Counted from the stretch's first letter, positions 26,223-34,914 are shown. The stretch is DNA of 50,028 nt from an uncultured Pseudomonadota bacterium (GCA_903884105.1 CAISDJ010000031.1:1-50028); one strand, 5' to 3'. Notes: generated by a model from the sequence alone, not told the origin. Translations and numbers: made by a program.

Positions 26223-27001
26223 TGGCCGGCATTTTTCGCGAATGGGTGAGACGGATCGTTCGGGTGGCGGGATTCGAGATCCGCCGCGTGCCGAATGCCG
26301 GACGCTATCTGAAAAACATGATGTACGAGGCCGACGCCCGCTACCACGAGCTTCGCGCCCGAGGCCTCGCCATGACCGGAACGCCGGATGGGAAGACCAA
26401 GAGCATCGAAAAGCAGTACAACACGATACAGTTCCTGCGGCTTGTGCAATCCATGGACGGCTGCATTGCCGAGTGCGGTACCTTCAAGGGGCTTGGCAGC
26501 TTCATGTTCTGCCACACGCTGCGTGACTTCGATCCCAGCTACGATGGCCGTGGTTTTCACATTTTCGATTCGTTCGAGGGATTGAGCGAGCCTGGGTTAC
26601 AGGATCGCATCGACGACTCTCGCGCCGGCAAGCCAGGGGAGGCTTTCATGGGCGCGGGATCGTTCCAGGCTGGAATCGACCACGTTCGCAAGGCCTTGGG
26701 GGAATTCCCTGCGATTGAGTACCACAAGGGCTGGATTCCGCAGTGCTTCAAGGGGCTCCCGGAGCTCAAGTACCGATTCGTCCACATAGACGTGGACCTT
26801 TATGACCCCACGCGAGATTCGATAGAGTATTTCTATCCGCGGCTTTGCGAAGGTGGCGTCATCGTTTGTGACGATTACGCGCACCTGCAATGGCCGGGTG
26901 CCAGGAAGGCACTCGATGAGTACTGCGATTCCAAAGCCATACCGGTGCTGTGCCTGACGACGGGACAAGGCGTCATCATCAAGCGGGGGCCTTTGCAATG
27001 A
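26219..27001 (+). CDS. TylF/MycF-type sugar O-methyltransferase
   Basis: This ~260-residue protein is of the macrocin O-methyltransferase family. ECGTFKGLGSFMFCH is the SAM-binding motif, HIFDSFEGL follows, and FVHIDVDLYDPTRDSIEYFYPRL with GGVIVCDDYAH gives the metal-binding aspartates. Family members methylate sugar hydroxyls in a Mg-dependent way. The start is ATG at 26219 or 26222, overlapping the FkbM stop. The stop overlaps the next gene by four bases (ATGA). Confidence 0.88.
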   Translation: MMAGIFREWVRRIVRVAGFEIRRVPNAGRYLKNMMYEADARYHELRARGLAMTGTPDGKTKSIEKQYNTIQFLRLVQSMDGCIAECGTFKGLGSFMFCHTLRDFDPSYDGRGFHIFDSFEGLSEPGLQDRIDDSRAGKPGEAFMGAGSFQAGIDHVRKALGEFPAIEYHKGWIPQCFKGLPELKYRFVHIDVDLYDPTRDSIEYFYPRLCEGGVIVCDDYAHLQWPGARKALDEYCDSKAIPVLCLTTGQGVIIKRGPLQ

Positions 27002-28089
27002 GCGCACGCGCGACGTACGCACTGCTATCGCAACGGTTCGCTCGCGAGGCTGGATCGGCAATCCGCCTCAGCAATGAGCAGCGCGCACTCACTGCGACAG
27101 TCGCCGGCAAGCTAAACGATGGCGCGTATCGCATGGTCGCTGACCCTTGTCCCTGCGGAAAGCCTGGTGCCGACCTGGTGTTGTGCGAGGTCGACCGGTA
27201 CGGATTACCACTGAATACAGTGTTGTGCTCGAGTTGTGGGACGTTGCGCATCGATCCCTATCCCGACGATGCCGGCGTCGCTGATTTCTACACGCGCTAT
27301 TACCAGCAGATGTATGGTCGGGCGGGGGATAAGGCGGCCTACTTCACGAAGCAGCAAGCCTATGGCGAGCGTATCCTGGAGTCGATCAAGGACAAGGTTC
27401 CTGCGGGATCTTTCGTATTCGAGATTGGATGCGGAGCAGGCGGGGCACTTGAAGTGCTACAGAAGGCGGGGTATCGGGTCGGCGGCTGCGACTACAGCCG
27501 CGAGCTGATCGAGTATGGCTGTGATCGCGGGCTGTCCCTGAGCTGGGGGCCGCCGATCGAAACGCTCAAATCGCTGCCAGCGGCTTCGCTCATCTACATG
27601 CATCATGTGTTCGAGCACGTGCGCGATCCGCTGTCGCAGCTCCTCGAGTTGCGGGAACTGCTGGCGCCGGGAGGGAAGGTCCTGATCATCGTGCCTGATG
27701 TGAGCCGCATCAGCGAGTTTCCGTTTCCGGCCGGCGATCTGCGACTCTTCGTGCATATAGCGCACCGCTTCAATTTTTCCTTGGAAGGGTTTCGCCTTTT
27801 GGCGGCGCGTGCCGGTCTCGCCGTCGACAGCCTTCAACAGCGCGACGCGCACGCCAGCCCGGAATTCTGGGCGGTCACTTCCAGGTTGTCCGCTGATGCG
27901 AAGCCCGAGGTAGATCTGCATGCGGGCCAAAGCATGCTTGCCTACCTGCGCCGTACCGAGCGAATGCGCAAGTTCCGCCTCACACGTGGGCAGTTCATTG
28001 GCTTGCCCGCGCGCATACGCGGCAAGTTGTCGAGACTGCTTGGTCGTTCACGCAGTTCACCCCCGTCTATACAACCGGACGTGTCCTGA
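26998..28089 (+). CDS. Class I SAM methyltransferase with N-terminal Cys-rich (zinc-ribbon-like) segment
   Basis: The 363-residue protein has two Cys pairs near the N-terminus (DPCPCGKPG and LCSSCGTLR), which look like a small metal-binding knuckle often placed before Methyltransf_23 domains. The methyltransferase core has motif I VFEIGCGAGGALEVL, then MHHVFEHVRDPL and LLAPGGKVLIIVP. This layout occurs in C-methyltransferases of deoxysugars as well as O-methyltransferases; which applies is open. The start ATG 26998 overlaps the previous stop by four bases. Confidence 0.8.
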   Translation: MSARATYALLSQRFAREAGSAIRLSNEQRALTATVAGKLNDGAYRMVADPCPCGKPGADLVLCEVDRYGLPLNTVLCSSCGTLRIDPYPDDAGVADFYTRYYQQMYGRAGDKAAYFTKQQAYGERILESIKDKVPAGSFVFEIGCGAGGALEVLQKAGYRVGGCDYSRELIEYGCDRGLSLSWGPPIETLKSLPAASLIYMHHVFEHVRDPLSQLLELRELLAPGGKVLIIVPDVSRISEFPFPAGDLRLFVHIAHRFNFSLEGFRLLAARAGLAVDSLQQRDAHASPEFWAVTSRLSADAKPEVDLHAGQSMLAYLRRTERMRKFRLTRGQFIGLPARIRGKLSRLLGRSRSSPPSIQPDVS

Positions 28090-28091
28090 AC

Positions 28092-28940
28092 ATGGCAGCG
28101 CCAGTCACGGTCTTCATCAGCTCGGGAGAAGCGAGTCGCCTTGAACGCAAGGTACTGATGTACTCGCTGCGGAAGAATTCCAAGCGGGATCTCGACATAC
28201 GCGTCTTCAACGGTACGCACAACACGGTGGAGCGCGACGGACATCCGCCTGAACCGGCGCCAATGTCGCTCAAGGTGAAGTATCAGAACGTAACGGAGTT
28301 CAGCAATTACCGGTTCCTCGTCCCGGAGATTTGCGGACACGTCGGGCGGGCGATCTCCATGGATTCCGACACCATTGCGGTGGGTGATATTGGCGAGTTG
28401 TTCGATGCGGAGATGGGCGACAACGCTTTCCTGGCAAAGCCTGCGGCGTATGGTGACAAGTCTGACGAGCAATGGGGTCTCAGCGTAGTGCTGTTCGATT
28501 GCGCCCGTGCGCACTTCGCGCTCGATCAGTACTTCGACGAGATCGAGGCCGGAATGTATGAGTACGGGGACCTTCACCAGATGCGCCCACGGTTTCTGGC
28601 GAACCATCCATTCAAGGTCGGGCGGATCGATCCGCGATGGAACGAGTTCGATCACTGCTACAAGGACACGAGGCTGATTCACTACACCAACTTGTACTCA
28701 CAGCCGTGGAAGTTTCGCAGCCATCCGTATGGTGACCTGTGGTTCAGGTATTTCCATGAGGCGAGGAGGGCCGGATACATTACTGATCGCGACATAGAGC
28801 TCACGCTCGTCCGCGCGTATGCCCGACGGGATCTGCTCGAAGGTAACCGATGGACGGTGTACTCGTATCTGCGGCAGACGGCTCGCGAACTGAGATCGGA
28901 GTTGCGGTGTGTCTACACAGCGCTCTTCGATAGGCGCTGA
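28092..28940 (+). CDS. Glycosyltransferase, probable GT8-like
   Basis: This 282-residue protein has a GT-A type layout. RFLVPEICGHVGRAISMDSD carries the DxD metal site (Asp91, Asp93) followed by TIAVGDIGELFD, and a later asparagine/histidine region contains LIHYTN. This pattern resembles family 8 transferases (galactosyl/glucosyl). The donor and acceptor are unknown. It starts two bases after the upstream methyltransferase stop and is in the same unit. Minus-strand frames here are not coding. Confidence 0.7.
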   Translation: MAAPVTVFISSGEASRLERKVLMYSLRKNSKRDLDIRVFNGTHNTVERDGHPPEPAPMSLKVKYQNVTEFSNYRFLVPEICGHVGRAISMDSDTIAVGDIGELFDAEMGDNAFLAKPAAYGDKSDEQWGLSVVLFDCARAHFALDQYFDEIEAGMYEYGDLHQMRPRFLANHPFKVGRIDPRWNEFDHCYKDTRLIHYTNLYSQPWKFRSHPYGDLWFRYFHEARRAGYITDRDIELTLVRAYARRDLLEGNRWTVYSYLRQTARELRSELRCVYTALFDRR

Positions 28941-28949
28941 GCACCGGCA

Positions 28950-30110
28950 GTGGAGCGGTTGATTGTTTGCCAAGGGAGTGCGCAGCTGGTGACCGCGCTT
29001 GCGGTCCTCCGGCAGCACGATGCAAGGTACAGGCGGCAGGAGGGCTCCGTTCCTTCGCGCGACCATCTGCTGATCTGCGGTCTTGCAGTAGCCGAATCGC
29101 AGACTCAAGCGTTTGCCAATGTAATCGAACAGATGGCGGCAGTGTTGCATCCTTTCGCGACTGTGATTCAGCTGAGCGACCTCGCATTGGAGGACCTTCT
29201 TGTCAACGCCAGGCGGGCGGCTGGGGCTGGCGAGATCGCGGCCCTTCTGCACCGGTGCACGGGGGTAGGAGAAGTAGATGAGGTGTTCACCGTCCGCGAC
29301 TGGCAGCCTTGCAATATCCTGGCTCTCAGTGCCTATCCCGCGGCCAAGCACGTCTGCTACGGAGATGGCGTGGGGGTGTACTTGCCGCGAGGATTCATGT
29401 CAGGGAAGGCGTCAGCTTGGTCTCGGGTCACTGGATTGCTGCGCAGATTGTTGGCCTCTCCATCAGCGTTGCTCACTCATCCACGAATCGACATCAGCTA
29501 CCTGCTGCTTCCCGACGCTTTTGGCAGACCGCCAGGCGGCGAGGTCGTGCGCACGGAGGTTGCGCCCCTCAAGGATCTGTTCAGTCGCCTTTCATCCCTT
29601 CTCGATAGCGCCGCGATGAAGGACCTGCGCGCCCGGACCGCGGGCCGGCCTGTATGGGTGCTGATGGGCAGCAATTTCTCAGAGCAGGGAATGATGACGC
29701 CGCGAGCGGAGTTGGCGGCGTATCGGGCCTGGATCGAAGGCCTCAATCCCAGCCCGGACACGGTGTTATTGATAAAATCCCACCCAAGGGACCGGACAGG
29801 CAAACGTGAACTGCTTGAACAGAATCTGGGAGGGATGTTCAGTGAGATCTTGTCTGCTGATTCTGTTGGCAGCCCGTATCTCCCCATAGAAGCGGTGTTG
29901 CTTGACCTCATGCCTATCGTGGCGAGCCTGAGAAGCCTGACTGTGAGCACCGCTTGTCTCGCAACTCATTTCGTCGTCGGAAGCAAGACCCACATCGGAT
30001 TCGGTGAAGAACTGGTGGCAAAGTATATTGCCGCGAACCGGCGCGATGATCGGCGTCGACACGAGTCGGATTTGCGGCGGCTTTGTGCCCTTGAAGGAAG
30101 CGAGAGCTAG
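28950..30110 (+). CDS. GT-B protein resembling bacterial (poly)sialyltransferases
   Basis: This 386-residue protein has no membrane segments. Three motifs recall bacterial sialyl/polysialyltransferases (PF07388/GT52-like): an acidic-acidic-Gly type site CYGDGVGVYL (137-144), the HP motif LIKSHPRD (274-281), and an STACLA segment (333-338) corresponding to the S/T motif. LPIEAV (311-316) lies between the last two. No sialic-acid synthesis genes are present in the window, so the transferred sugar may be another acidic sugar. The GTG start at 28950 has a poor ribosome-binding site. Resemblance is from short motifs only. Confidence 0.5.
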   Translation: MERLIVCQGSAQLVTALAVLRQHDARYRRQEGSVPSRDHLLICGLAVAESQTQAFANVIEQMAAVLHPFATVIQLSDLALEDLLVNARRAAGAGEIAALLHRCTGVGEVDEVFTVRDWQPCNILALSAYPAAKHVCYGDGVGVYLPRGFMSGKASAWSRVTGLLRRLLASPSALLTHPRIDISYLLLPDAFGRPPGGEVVRTEVAPLKDLFSRLSSLLDSAAMKDLRARTAGRPVWVLMGSNFSEQGMMTPRAELAAYRAWIEGLNPSPDTVLLIKSHPRDRTGKRELLEQNLGGMFSEILSADSVGSPYLPIEAVLLDLMPIVASLRSLTVSTACLATHFVVGSKTHIGFGEELVAKYIAANRRDDRRRHESDLRRLCALEGSES

Positions 30111-30111
30111 A

Positions 30112-30798
30112 ATGAAAGCCATTGTGAAAGACCTGGTCCCTCCGCTTCTGCTCAGGGGGCTCAAGAACATCAATCGGCGGATGGCGCGCAAACCGCCTGC
30201 GGCCGGCCACGGTGCAGCCCAGGACCTCGACCTTTACTGGGACCCCAAAATGGCGGCGGCCCTGGAAACCTGGGGTGCTGGCAATGCCTGGAACGAGATC
30301 CAGTTGCTGATGCTCAATGCTCGCGGCACGGCGCTGGATATTGCTTGTGGAACCGGCAAGGTCATGACCATCCTGGCTGGAATCAGGGCGCTCGAAGTGC
30401 ATGGATGCGACATCTCCGATTTCCTGCTGGGAAAAGCGACCGAACGGGGCATCCCGAAGGACCGCCTCACCTGTTGCGACGCGACCGCGTTGCCGTATCC
30501 AGCCAGGCATTTCGACTACGCCTATTCAATTGGTTCTCTTGAACACTTCACCGAAGATGGAATCCACGGCTTCCTCGAGCAATGCAGGAAGGTAGTCAAA
30601 GAACGCAGCTTCCACATGGTTCCTGTGTCGCGTTCGGGAAGCAATGAAGGCTGGATTACGCCGTGGCAAAGCTACTGGAACAACTCGACGGATTGGTGGG
30701 TGGCCCAGTGCAAGGCGACCTTCGGCAGGGTCACCGTGCTGGACTCCTCCTGGCAAGACGAGATCTCGGTGGGGAAATGGCTCGTTTGTGAAGAGTGA
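30112..30798 (+). CDS. Class I SAM-dependent methyltransferase
   Basis: This 228-residue protein has motif I ALDIACGTGKVMTIL, then VHGCDISDFLLGKA, CDATALPYPARHFDYAYSIG and SLEHFTEDG, the standard Methyltransf_11 sequence. The substrate is unknown. It is the fourth methyltransferase in this run. The ATG at 30112 follows the upstream TAG by one base. The frame is open further upstream without support. The C-terminal tryptophan-rich part (WITPWQSYWNNSTDWW) is distinctive and may bind a sugar. Confidence 0.8.
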   Translation: MKAIVKDLVPPLLLRGLKNINRRMARKPPAAGHGAAQDLDLYWDPKMAAALETWGAGNAWNEIQLLMLNARGTALDIACGTGKVMTILAGIRALEVHGCDISDFLLGKATERGIPKDRLTCCDATALPYPARHFDYAYSIGSLEHFTEDGIHGFLEQCRKVVKERSFHMVPVSRSGSNEGWITPWQSYWNNSTDWWVAQCKATFGRVTVLDSSWQDEISVGKWLVCEE

Positions 30799-30802
30799 TC
30801 CC

Positions 30803-31705
30803 ATGTCACGCATAAGAGCATTTGGGGGCGCCTTCCAAAAATACTGGTCTGCCGCGAGTGGGTTATCCCGCAAGATCACGCGGATACAGGAGGCGCTGGG
30901 CCGCATCGAGCAGCGGCAGATCCTGGCGTCGTGGGACGGCAACCTGCGCGCAGCGGAGTTCCGCGTATTCTCCCAATGGGGCGAGGACGGCATCATCCAG
31001 GCCCTGCTGAGTGGCATTCCATCCGCTTCGGTTCGCAGGATCTTCGTGGAGTTTGGGGTCGAGAACTACACTGAGTCCAACACGCGCTTTCTCCTGGCGA
31101 ATGACAACTGGAGCGGATTGGTGCTCGACGGGAGCGAGCAGAACATCGCAAGCATTCGCCAGGATCCGATTTACTGGCAGCACAACCTCAAGGCGGAGTG
31201 CTGCTTCATCACTCGGGACAACATCAATGAACTGATCACGCGGAGTGGCATCTCCGGCGACATCGGCCTGCTGTCGGTCGACATCGATGGCAATGACTAT
31301 TGGGTGTGGGAGAGCATAGATTGCGTTAGGCCGGTGATCGTGATCACCGAGTACAACGCGCGCTTCGGGCCCGATCGCGCAGTCTCCGTGCCTTACGACG
31401 CTAACTTCCGGCGCGAAACCGCGCATCATTCGATGATCTACTATGGGGCGTCCCTCAAGGCGTTGGCTCAGTTGGGCAATCGCAAGGGCTACGCACTGGT
31501 TGGCTGCAATTCGGCCGGCAATAATGCATTCTTCGTGCGGCGTGATCTGTTGGGTGGCGTGTTGAGTGAACGCTCCGTCGCAGAGAGCTTTGTTCGTAAC
31601 CAATTTCGTGAAACGCGTGACGCGGAAGGGCAGCTGTTGTTTCTTGGGCCTGAAGAAGAAAGTGCCTTGCTTGCTGCGCTGCCACTGGTTGAAGTGGGCA
31701 AGTAG
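30803..31705 (+). CDS. FkbM-like family protein of polysaccharide loci
   Basis: The 300-residue protein has FSQWGEDGIIQALL, then FVEFGVENYTESNTRFLL and SGLVLDGSE in place of a classical SAM motif I/II, and LLSVDIDGNDYWVWESI, which parallels the FkbM DVDGxExxL block. I recognise this arrangement from proteins in other surface-glycan clusters that are annotated as FkbM-like or hypothetical; activity is unproven. It starts four bases after the upstream stop. Its 3' end faces the minus-strand glycosyltransferase six bases away. Confidence 0.65.
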   Translation: MSRIRAFGGAFQKYWSAASGLSRKITRIQEALGRIEQRQILASWDGNLRAAEFRVFSQWGEDGIIQALLSGIPSASVRRIFVEFGVENYTESNTRFLLANDNWSGLVLDGSEQNIASIRQDPIYWQHNLKAECCFITRDNINELITRSGISGDIGLLSVDIDGNDYWVWESIDCVRPVIVITEYNARFGPDRAVSVPYDANFRRETAHHSMIYYGASLKALAQLGNRKGYALVGCNSAGNNAFFVRRDLLGGVLSERSVAESFVRNQFRETRDAEGQLLFLGPEEESALLAALPLVEVGK

Positions 31706-31711
31706 CACATG

Positions 31712-32893
31712 CTATTCGATGCGCGCAGCGTTCTGATTTGTCGCATTTACTGCCTGGATGATCCGGACGTAGTCGTCTATGAATCTGCGCTGATTGAGGA
31801 GGGCGGTAGCGCCCTGATCGTGCGGAGGCGTCTGTAGTGGGGGATTCTGGGCCACTCCGTCAAGGAGCTTTGCCAGCGCGGCGGAGTCTCCAGGGGAGAA
31901 GAATTGCGCCGAATGGTCCTTTGCTTGTTCCATGTGCACCGGCAGGGACGAAAGGAGCATTTTCTTTCCCATCGCCTTGGCCTCCTCGACGGTCGTGCTC
32001 CAGCCCTCGAATAGCGACGGATTCAGCACCGCATCTGCATGGTGCATCAGCGCGACGACGTCGCTGTAATCGACAAGTCCAAGGATGCGAAAGCGCGATT
32101 CCAGCTTCGTGCTCTTTATGCGTTCCACCAATCCGTTGAAATACTTGTCAGCGCGCAGATCGCTGGTTGATCCCGTGCAGACCACCGTCACGTTCGAGCG
32201 GGTCTGCAACAGAGCGTCGATGACCACCCCGTGATTCTTGTGCGCCCAGAACTGGTTGGGCAGATAGATGTATCGATCTGGAATCGAGAGTCGCTCGCAA
32301 AGCTGTTCTAGCGATCGGACGGCGTGGTTAGCTGCGTTGCTGAAAGCGGGGAACCGCAGCACATTCACTTTTACGTGTCCCATGGAGGGGTAGTACTGTT
32401 CGAAATCCTTGCGCGCAGATTCGCTGCTCAACAACAGATGTCCCAGCTTGCTGTAGATACTCATGGCCGATTCCCGGCCTGCGTACTCTCTGCGAGAGAA
32501 CAGGTGAGGCAGAGCGCGGTGCTGGAAGTCCGGCATCCACGGCAAAGTCGGAATCAAAGACTGTACTCCGGCGTGCCCGTGGCTGATCACATCCGGGTGG
32601 TGCCTGCGTATCACCGAGAAGAGTGCGGGATTGCGGTGCGTGACGCGCTGCAGTATACGTGAGCCGAGCGCGACGGCGCCGCTGCGAAAGTCCAGCATTG
32701 GGCACGACACGATTTCAACATGCGGGCCACCGAGGTCGATGAACTGATCCGGTTTGTCTGTCAATAGCACGACCTTGAGTCGGTCGGCTGACCATGCATT
32801 CGTGCCCCTAAGCAGGTTGCGAAAGTAGTTCACGCCACCCAGCCAGACCTGGCGGCCAAAGGCTACTGGCACAACGACAGTCAACGTGTTCAC
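31712..32893 (-). CDS. Glycosyltransferase family 4
   Basis: This 393-residue GT-B enzyme lies opposite to its neighbours. The N-terminal segment has GRQVWLGGVNYFRNLL. The donor-binding C-terminal half includes YLPNQFWAHKNHGVVI, RILGLVDYSDVVALM and the retaining-GT4 pattern FEGWSTTVEEAKAMGK (Glu-x7-Glu). It adds one sugar to the lipid-linked repeat. The GTG start at 32891-32893 has GGAAAGGAAAG directly upstream. An in-frame ATG at 32950 would add 19 residues, and the pentanucleotide repeat would then lie inside the coding region. Convergent with the FkbM-like gene. Confidence 0.82.
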   Translation of the reverse strand: MNTLTVVVPVAFGRQVWLGGVNYFRNLLRGTNAWSADRLKVVLLTDKPDQFIDLGGPHVEIVSCPMLDFRSGAVALGSRILQRVTHRNPALFSVIRRHHPDVISHGHAGVQSLIPTLPWMPDFQHRALPHLFSRREYAGRESAMSIYSKLGHLLLSSESARKDFEQYYPSMGHVKVNVLRFPAFSNAANHAVRSLEQLCERLSIPDRYIYLPNQFWAHKNHGVVIDALLQTRSNVTVVCTGSTSDLRADKYFNGLVERIKSTKLESRFRILGLVDYSDVVALMHHADAVLNPSLFEGWSTTVEEAKAMGKKMLLSSLPVHMEQAKDHSAQFFSPGDSAALAKLLDGVAQNPPLQTPPHDQGATALLNQRRFIDDYVRIIQAVNATNQNAARIE

Positions 32894-33147
32894 TTCTTTC
32901 CTTTCCTTTCCTTGGCATACAGCGTGCGTTTTACGGCGCTTGACCAACATACTATGAATGCCGTGTACTTAGACCCCTATCCCGAGCCTGCGCAACCGGG
33001 CCTACTGCGCTACGCATTGCGGAGCCCGGTTTGGCGTTCAACCCCGCAGTGGACGCTGCGGCTTGAACCGTGGGTATTGTTCGTCGAGGGAAGCCCGTGC
33101 TCGCGAGACGCGGCTTGCAAGAATACCGTGGAAACTTGTAGGTGACT
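32894..33147. other. Divergent GT4 / wzz intergenic region
   Basis: Beyond the pentanucleotide repeat, the plus strand has TTGACC at 32940-32945 with a poor -10 (TACTTA, 20 bp on). A hairpin AACCGGGC/GCCCGGTT (about 32995-33033) and a CCGCAG/CTGCGG hairpin (about 33043-33060) follow, making a structured leader for wzz possible. A 63-codon frame (32954-33145) is not convincing as a gene. Confidence 0.3.
32896..32913. repeat. Pentanucleotide repeat CTTTC x3 (GAAAG on minus strand) at the GT4 start
   Basis: There are three perfect CTTTC units (32896-32910) and a partial fourth (CTT), immediately upstream of the minus-strand GTG start, where they form the Shine-Dalgarno region. The unit length is not a multiple of three. 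An ATG at 32950 is in frame with the GT4 gene now. An ATG at 32918 is out of frame by one unit and would become in frame if one unit were gained. Confidence 0.6.
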
Positions 33148-34032
33148 ATGCGATCCGAGAATACCGACTACCCTGGCGACGTGTTCAATGTCAGGGAGCT
33201 TCTGGAGGCGGTTTGGAATGCCAAGTTGCTGATCGTTTCAGTGACGATCGTGACCACGCTTTCGGCAGGTGTTGCTGCCTGGCTAGCTCCTGAAAGGTTC
33301 GAGGCAAGCGTCCTTGTATCTCCGGTCACGGATTCATCGGGCGGACAACTCGGAGGAGGATCCCTGACATCCCAGCTTGGCGGGTTGGCTTCGCTTGCGG
33401 GTCTATCTGTCTCGGGGGATTCGACGAAATCAGAATCCGTTGCAGTGCTGCAGTCGGATGCACTCACGCAACGTTACATACAAGAAAAGGAGCTGCTGAC
33501 TGTCATCTACGCGAAGGAGTGGAATCCCGAGTTGAAGCAGTGGCAGCAAACCGATCCGGAAGAAGTACCGACTTTGTGGAAAGCGGCCGAGTACTTCAAG
33601 GGAAGAATTCGTACCGTCACGACGGATAGCAAGACGGGGCTGGTTAAATTGACGATCAGGTGGACGGACCCGAAACTGGCCGCCACGTGGGCCAACGACC
33701 TTGTGAGCCTCGCCAATGAGTACCTTCGCGGCAAAGCCATCACCGAGTCGGAAAGAAACATGGCTTACCTCAACAGCGAAGCCGAGAAGACGAATATCGT
33801 TGGCGCCAGACAAGCGATATTTGCCATTCTCCAGAGCGAGATAAACAAGACCATGCTCGCGAGAGGCAATGATGAGTATGCGTTCAAGGTCATTGATCCG
33901 GCGATAGAGCCGGAGCGTCCCTCCTCGCCGCAGACCCTTCTTTGGCTCATCGTCGGCCTGTTCGGCGGCCTGGTTCTTTCGACGTTCGTCGTATTCACCC
34001 GGCTGGCGTGGAAAAGGGTACCGCGTCCTTAG
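33148..34032 (+). CDS. wzz: Wzz-family polysaccharide chain-length regulator, copy 1
   Basis: This 294-residue inner-membrane protein has two membrane helices, at about residues 27-47 (LLIVSVTIVTTLSAGVAAWL) and 265-285 (LLWLIVGLFGGLVLSTFVVF). A periplasmic domain lies between them, with the Pro-rich motif PAIEPERPSSPQ just before the second helix, a hallmark of Wzz/PCP proteins. There is no cytosolic kinase domain. It would set polymer length, normally with a Wzy polymerase. ATG 33148 has AGGTG upstream; a GTG at 33142 would add two residues. Its presence in a locus with an ABC exporter is unusual. Confidence 0.88.
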   Translation: MRSENTDYPGDVFNVRELLEAVWNAKLLIVSVTIVTTLSAGVAAWLAPERFEASVLVSPVTDSSGGQLGGGSLTSQLGGLASLAGLSVSGDSTKSESVAVLQSDALTQRYIQEKELLTVIYAKEWNPELKQWQQTDPEEVPTLWKAAEYFKGRIRTVTTDSKTGLVKLTIRWTDPKLAATWANDLVSLANEYLRGKAITESERNMAYLNSEAEKTNIVGARQAIFAILQSEINKTMLARGNDEYAFKVIDPAIEPERPSSPQTLLWLIVGLFGGLVLSTFVVFTRLAWKRVPRP

Positions 34033-34116
34033 TGCTGGCCCGTGCCTTGAAGCTGCCGAAGGAAGCATCGTTGTGATCGCTCGTAGACTATCGTCGACGC
34101 TCTGGCGGATTGCCCA

Positions 34117-34914
34117 ATGAATGCGCAAGTCCCTGCCGTCCGGATTTCCGTGCTTACCGCAACTCGCAATTGCGGCGCAGCGCTCAATGCGCTGTACGAG
34201 TCTCTCGAGAGACAGACCTACCGCCGGTTTGAATGGATTGTCATGGATGGACTTTCCGAGGATGGCACGCCAGAGCGGCTTCGAGCGTACGCGCAAGAGT
34301 CACCGTGGGTGAGGGTGACTTCCGAGCATGACTTCGGGCTCTACGATGCACTCAATAAAGCAATCCAAGCCGCAACGGGCGAATACTATGTTGTCGCAGG
34401 GGCCGATGACGTGTTCGAGCCAGACGCGCTGGAGCAGTTCGCAAACGCCGCCGACCTTGGTGGTCCCGATGTGGTCTTGGCACATGTGACCAGGAATGGC
34501 AGGGAGATAGGCGGATTCAATCCCCGGATGGCTTGGCTCGGGCATGCGCGGGTGTTTGCCGGATCGCATAGCGTAGGCATGCTCATCCGGAAAAGCCTGC
34601 ATGAGCGGTTTGCCCTCTATTCCCGGCGCTTCCCGTTGCTTGCAGACGGCTATTTCCTGAAGCTGTTGCTGCGATCACGCTCAGTACGTTTTGCAGAGGC
34701 AGCCTTTATCGCCGGTACATTCTCGGAGGGAGGCATGTCTTCGGTGAACAAACTGCAAGTGTTGACCGAAACCTGGCAGATCCAGATGCGAACTGAAAGA
34801 TTCCCGCTGCTGCAGACGCTGCTTTTTCTCGGCAAACTGCTGGTCCGCTTTCCTGCGGTCCGTCGGGAGTTGCAGGCCGATCGTGCTCACCAGCGTTCGA
34901 TCACGCCATCGTGA
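34117..34914 (+). CDS. Glycosyltransferase family 2
   Basis: This 265-residue GT-A enzyme starts VRISVLTATRNCGAAL, then has WIVMDGLSEDGTPERL and the metal site AGADDVFEPDALEQF, the usual GT2 sequence of WcaA type. HDFGLYDALNKAI is typical of GT2 enzymes in O-antigen and exopolysaccharide loci. The donor sugar is unknown. It probably shares a transcript with wzz upstream and the membrane protein downstream. Confidence 0.85.
   Translation: MNAQVPAVRISVLTATRNCGAALNALYESLERQTYRRFEWIVMDGLSEDGTPERLRAYAQESPWVRVTSEHDFGLYDALNKAIQAATGEYYVVAGADDVFEPDALEQFANAADLGGPDVVLAHVTRNGREIGGFNPRMAWLGHARVFAGSHSVGMLIRKSLHERFALYSRRFPLLADGYFLKLLLRSRSVRFAEAAFIAGTFSEGGMSSVNKLQVLTETWQIQMRTERFPLLQTLLFLGKLLVRFPAVRRELQADRAHQRSITPS

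Noticed and set aside
31801-31812. GGCGGTAGCG, resembling the ops element of RfaH-regulated operons
   Set aside because: It lies inside the coding region of the minus-strand glycosyltransferase, not in a leader, and the neighbouring JUMPstart sequence is absent.
32954-33145. 63-codon plus-strand frame upstream of wzz
   Set aside because: No good ribosome-binding site, no recognisable motif, and it is crossed by the leader hairpins; treated as non-coding.
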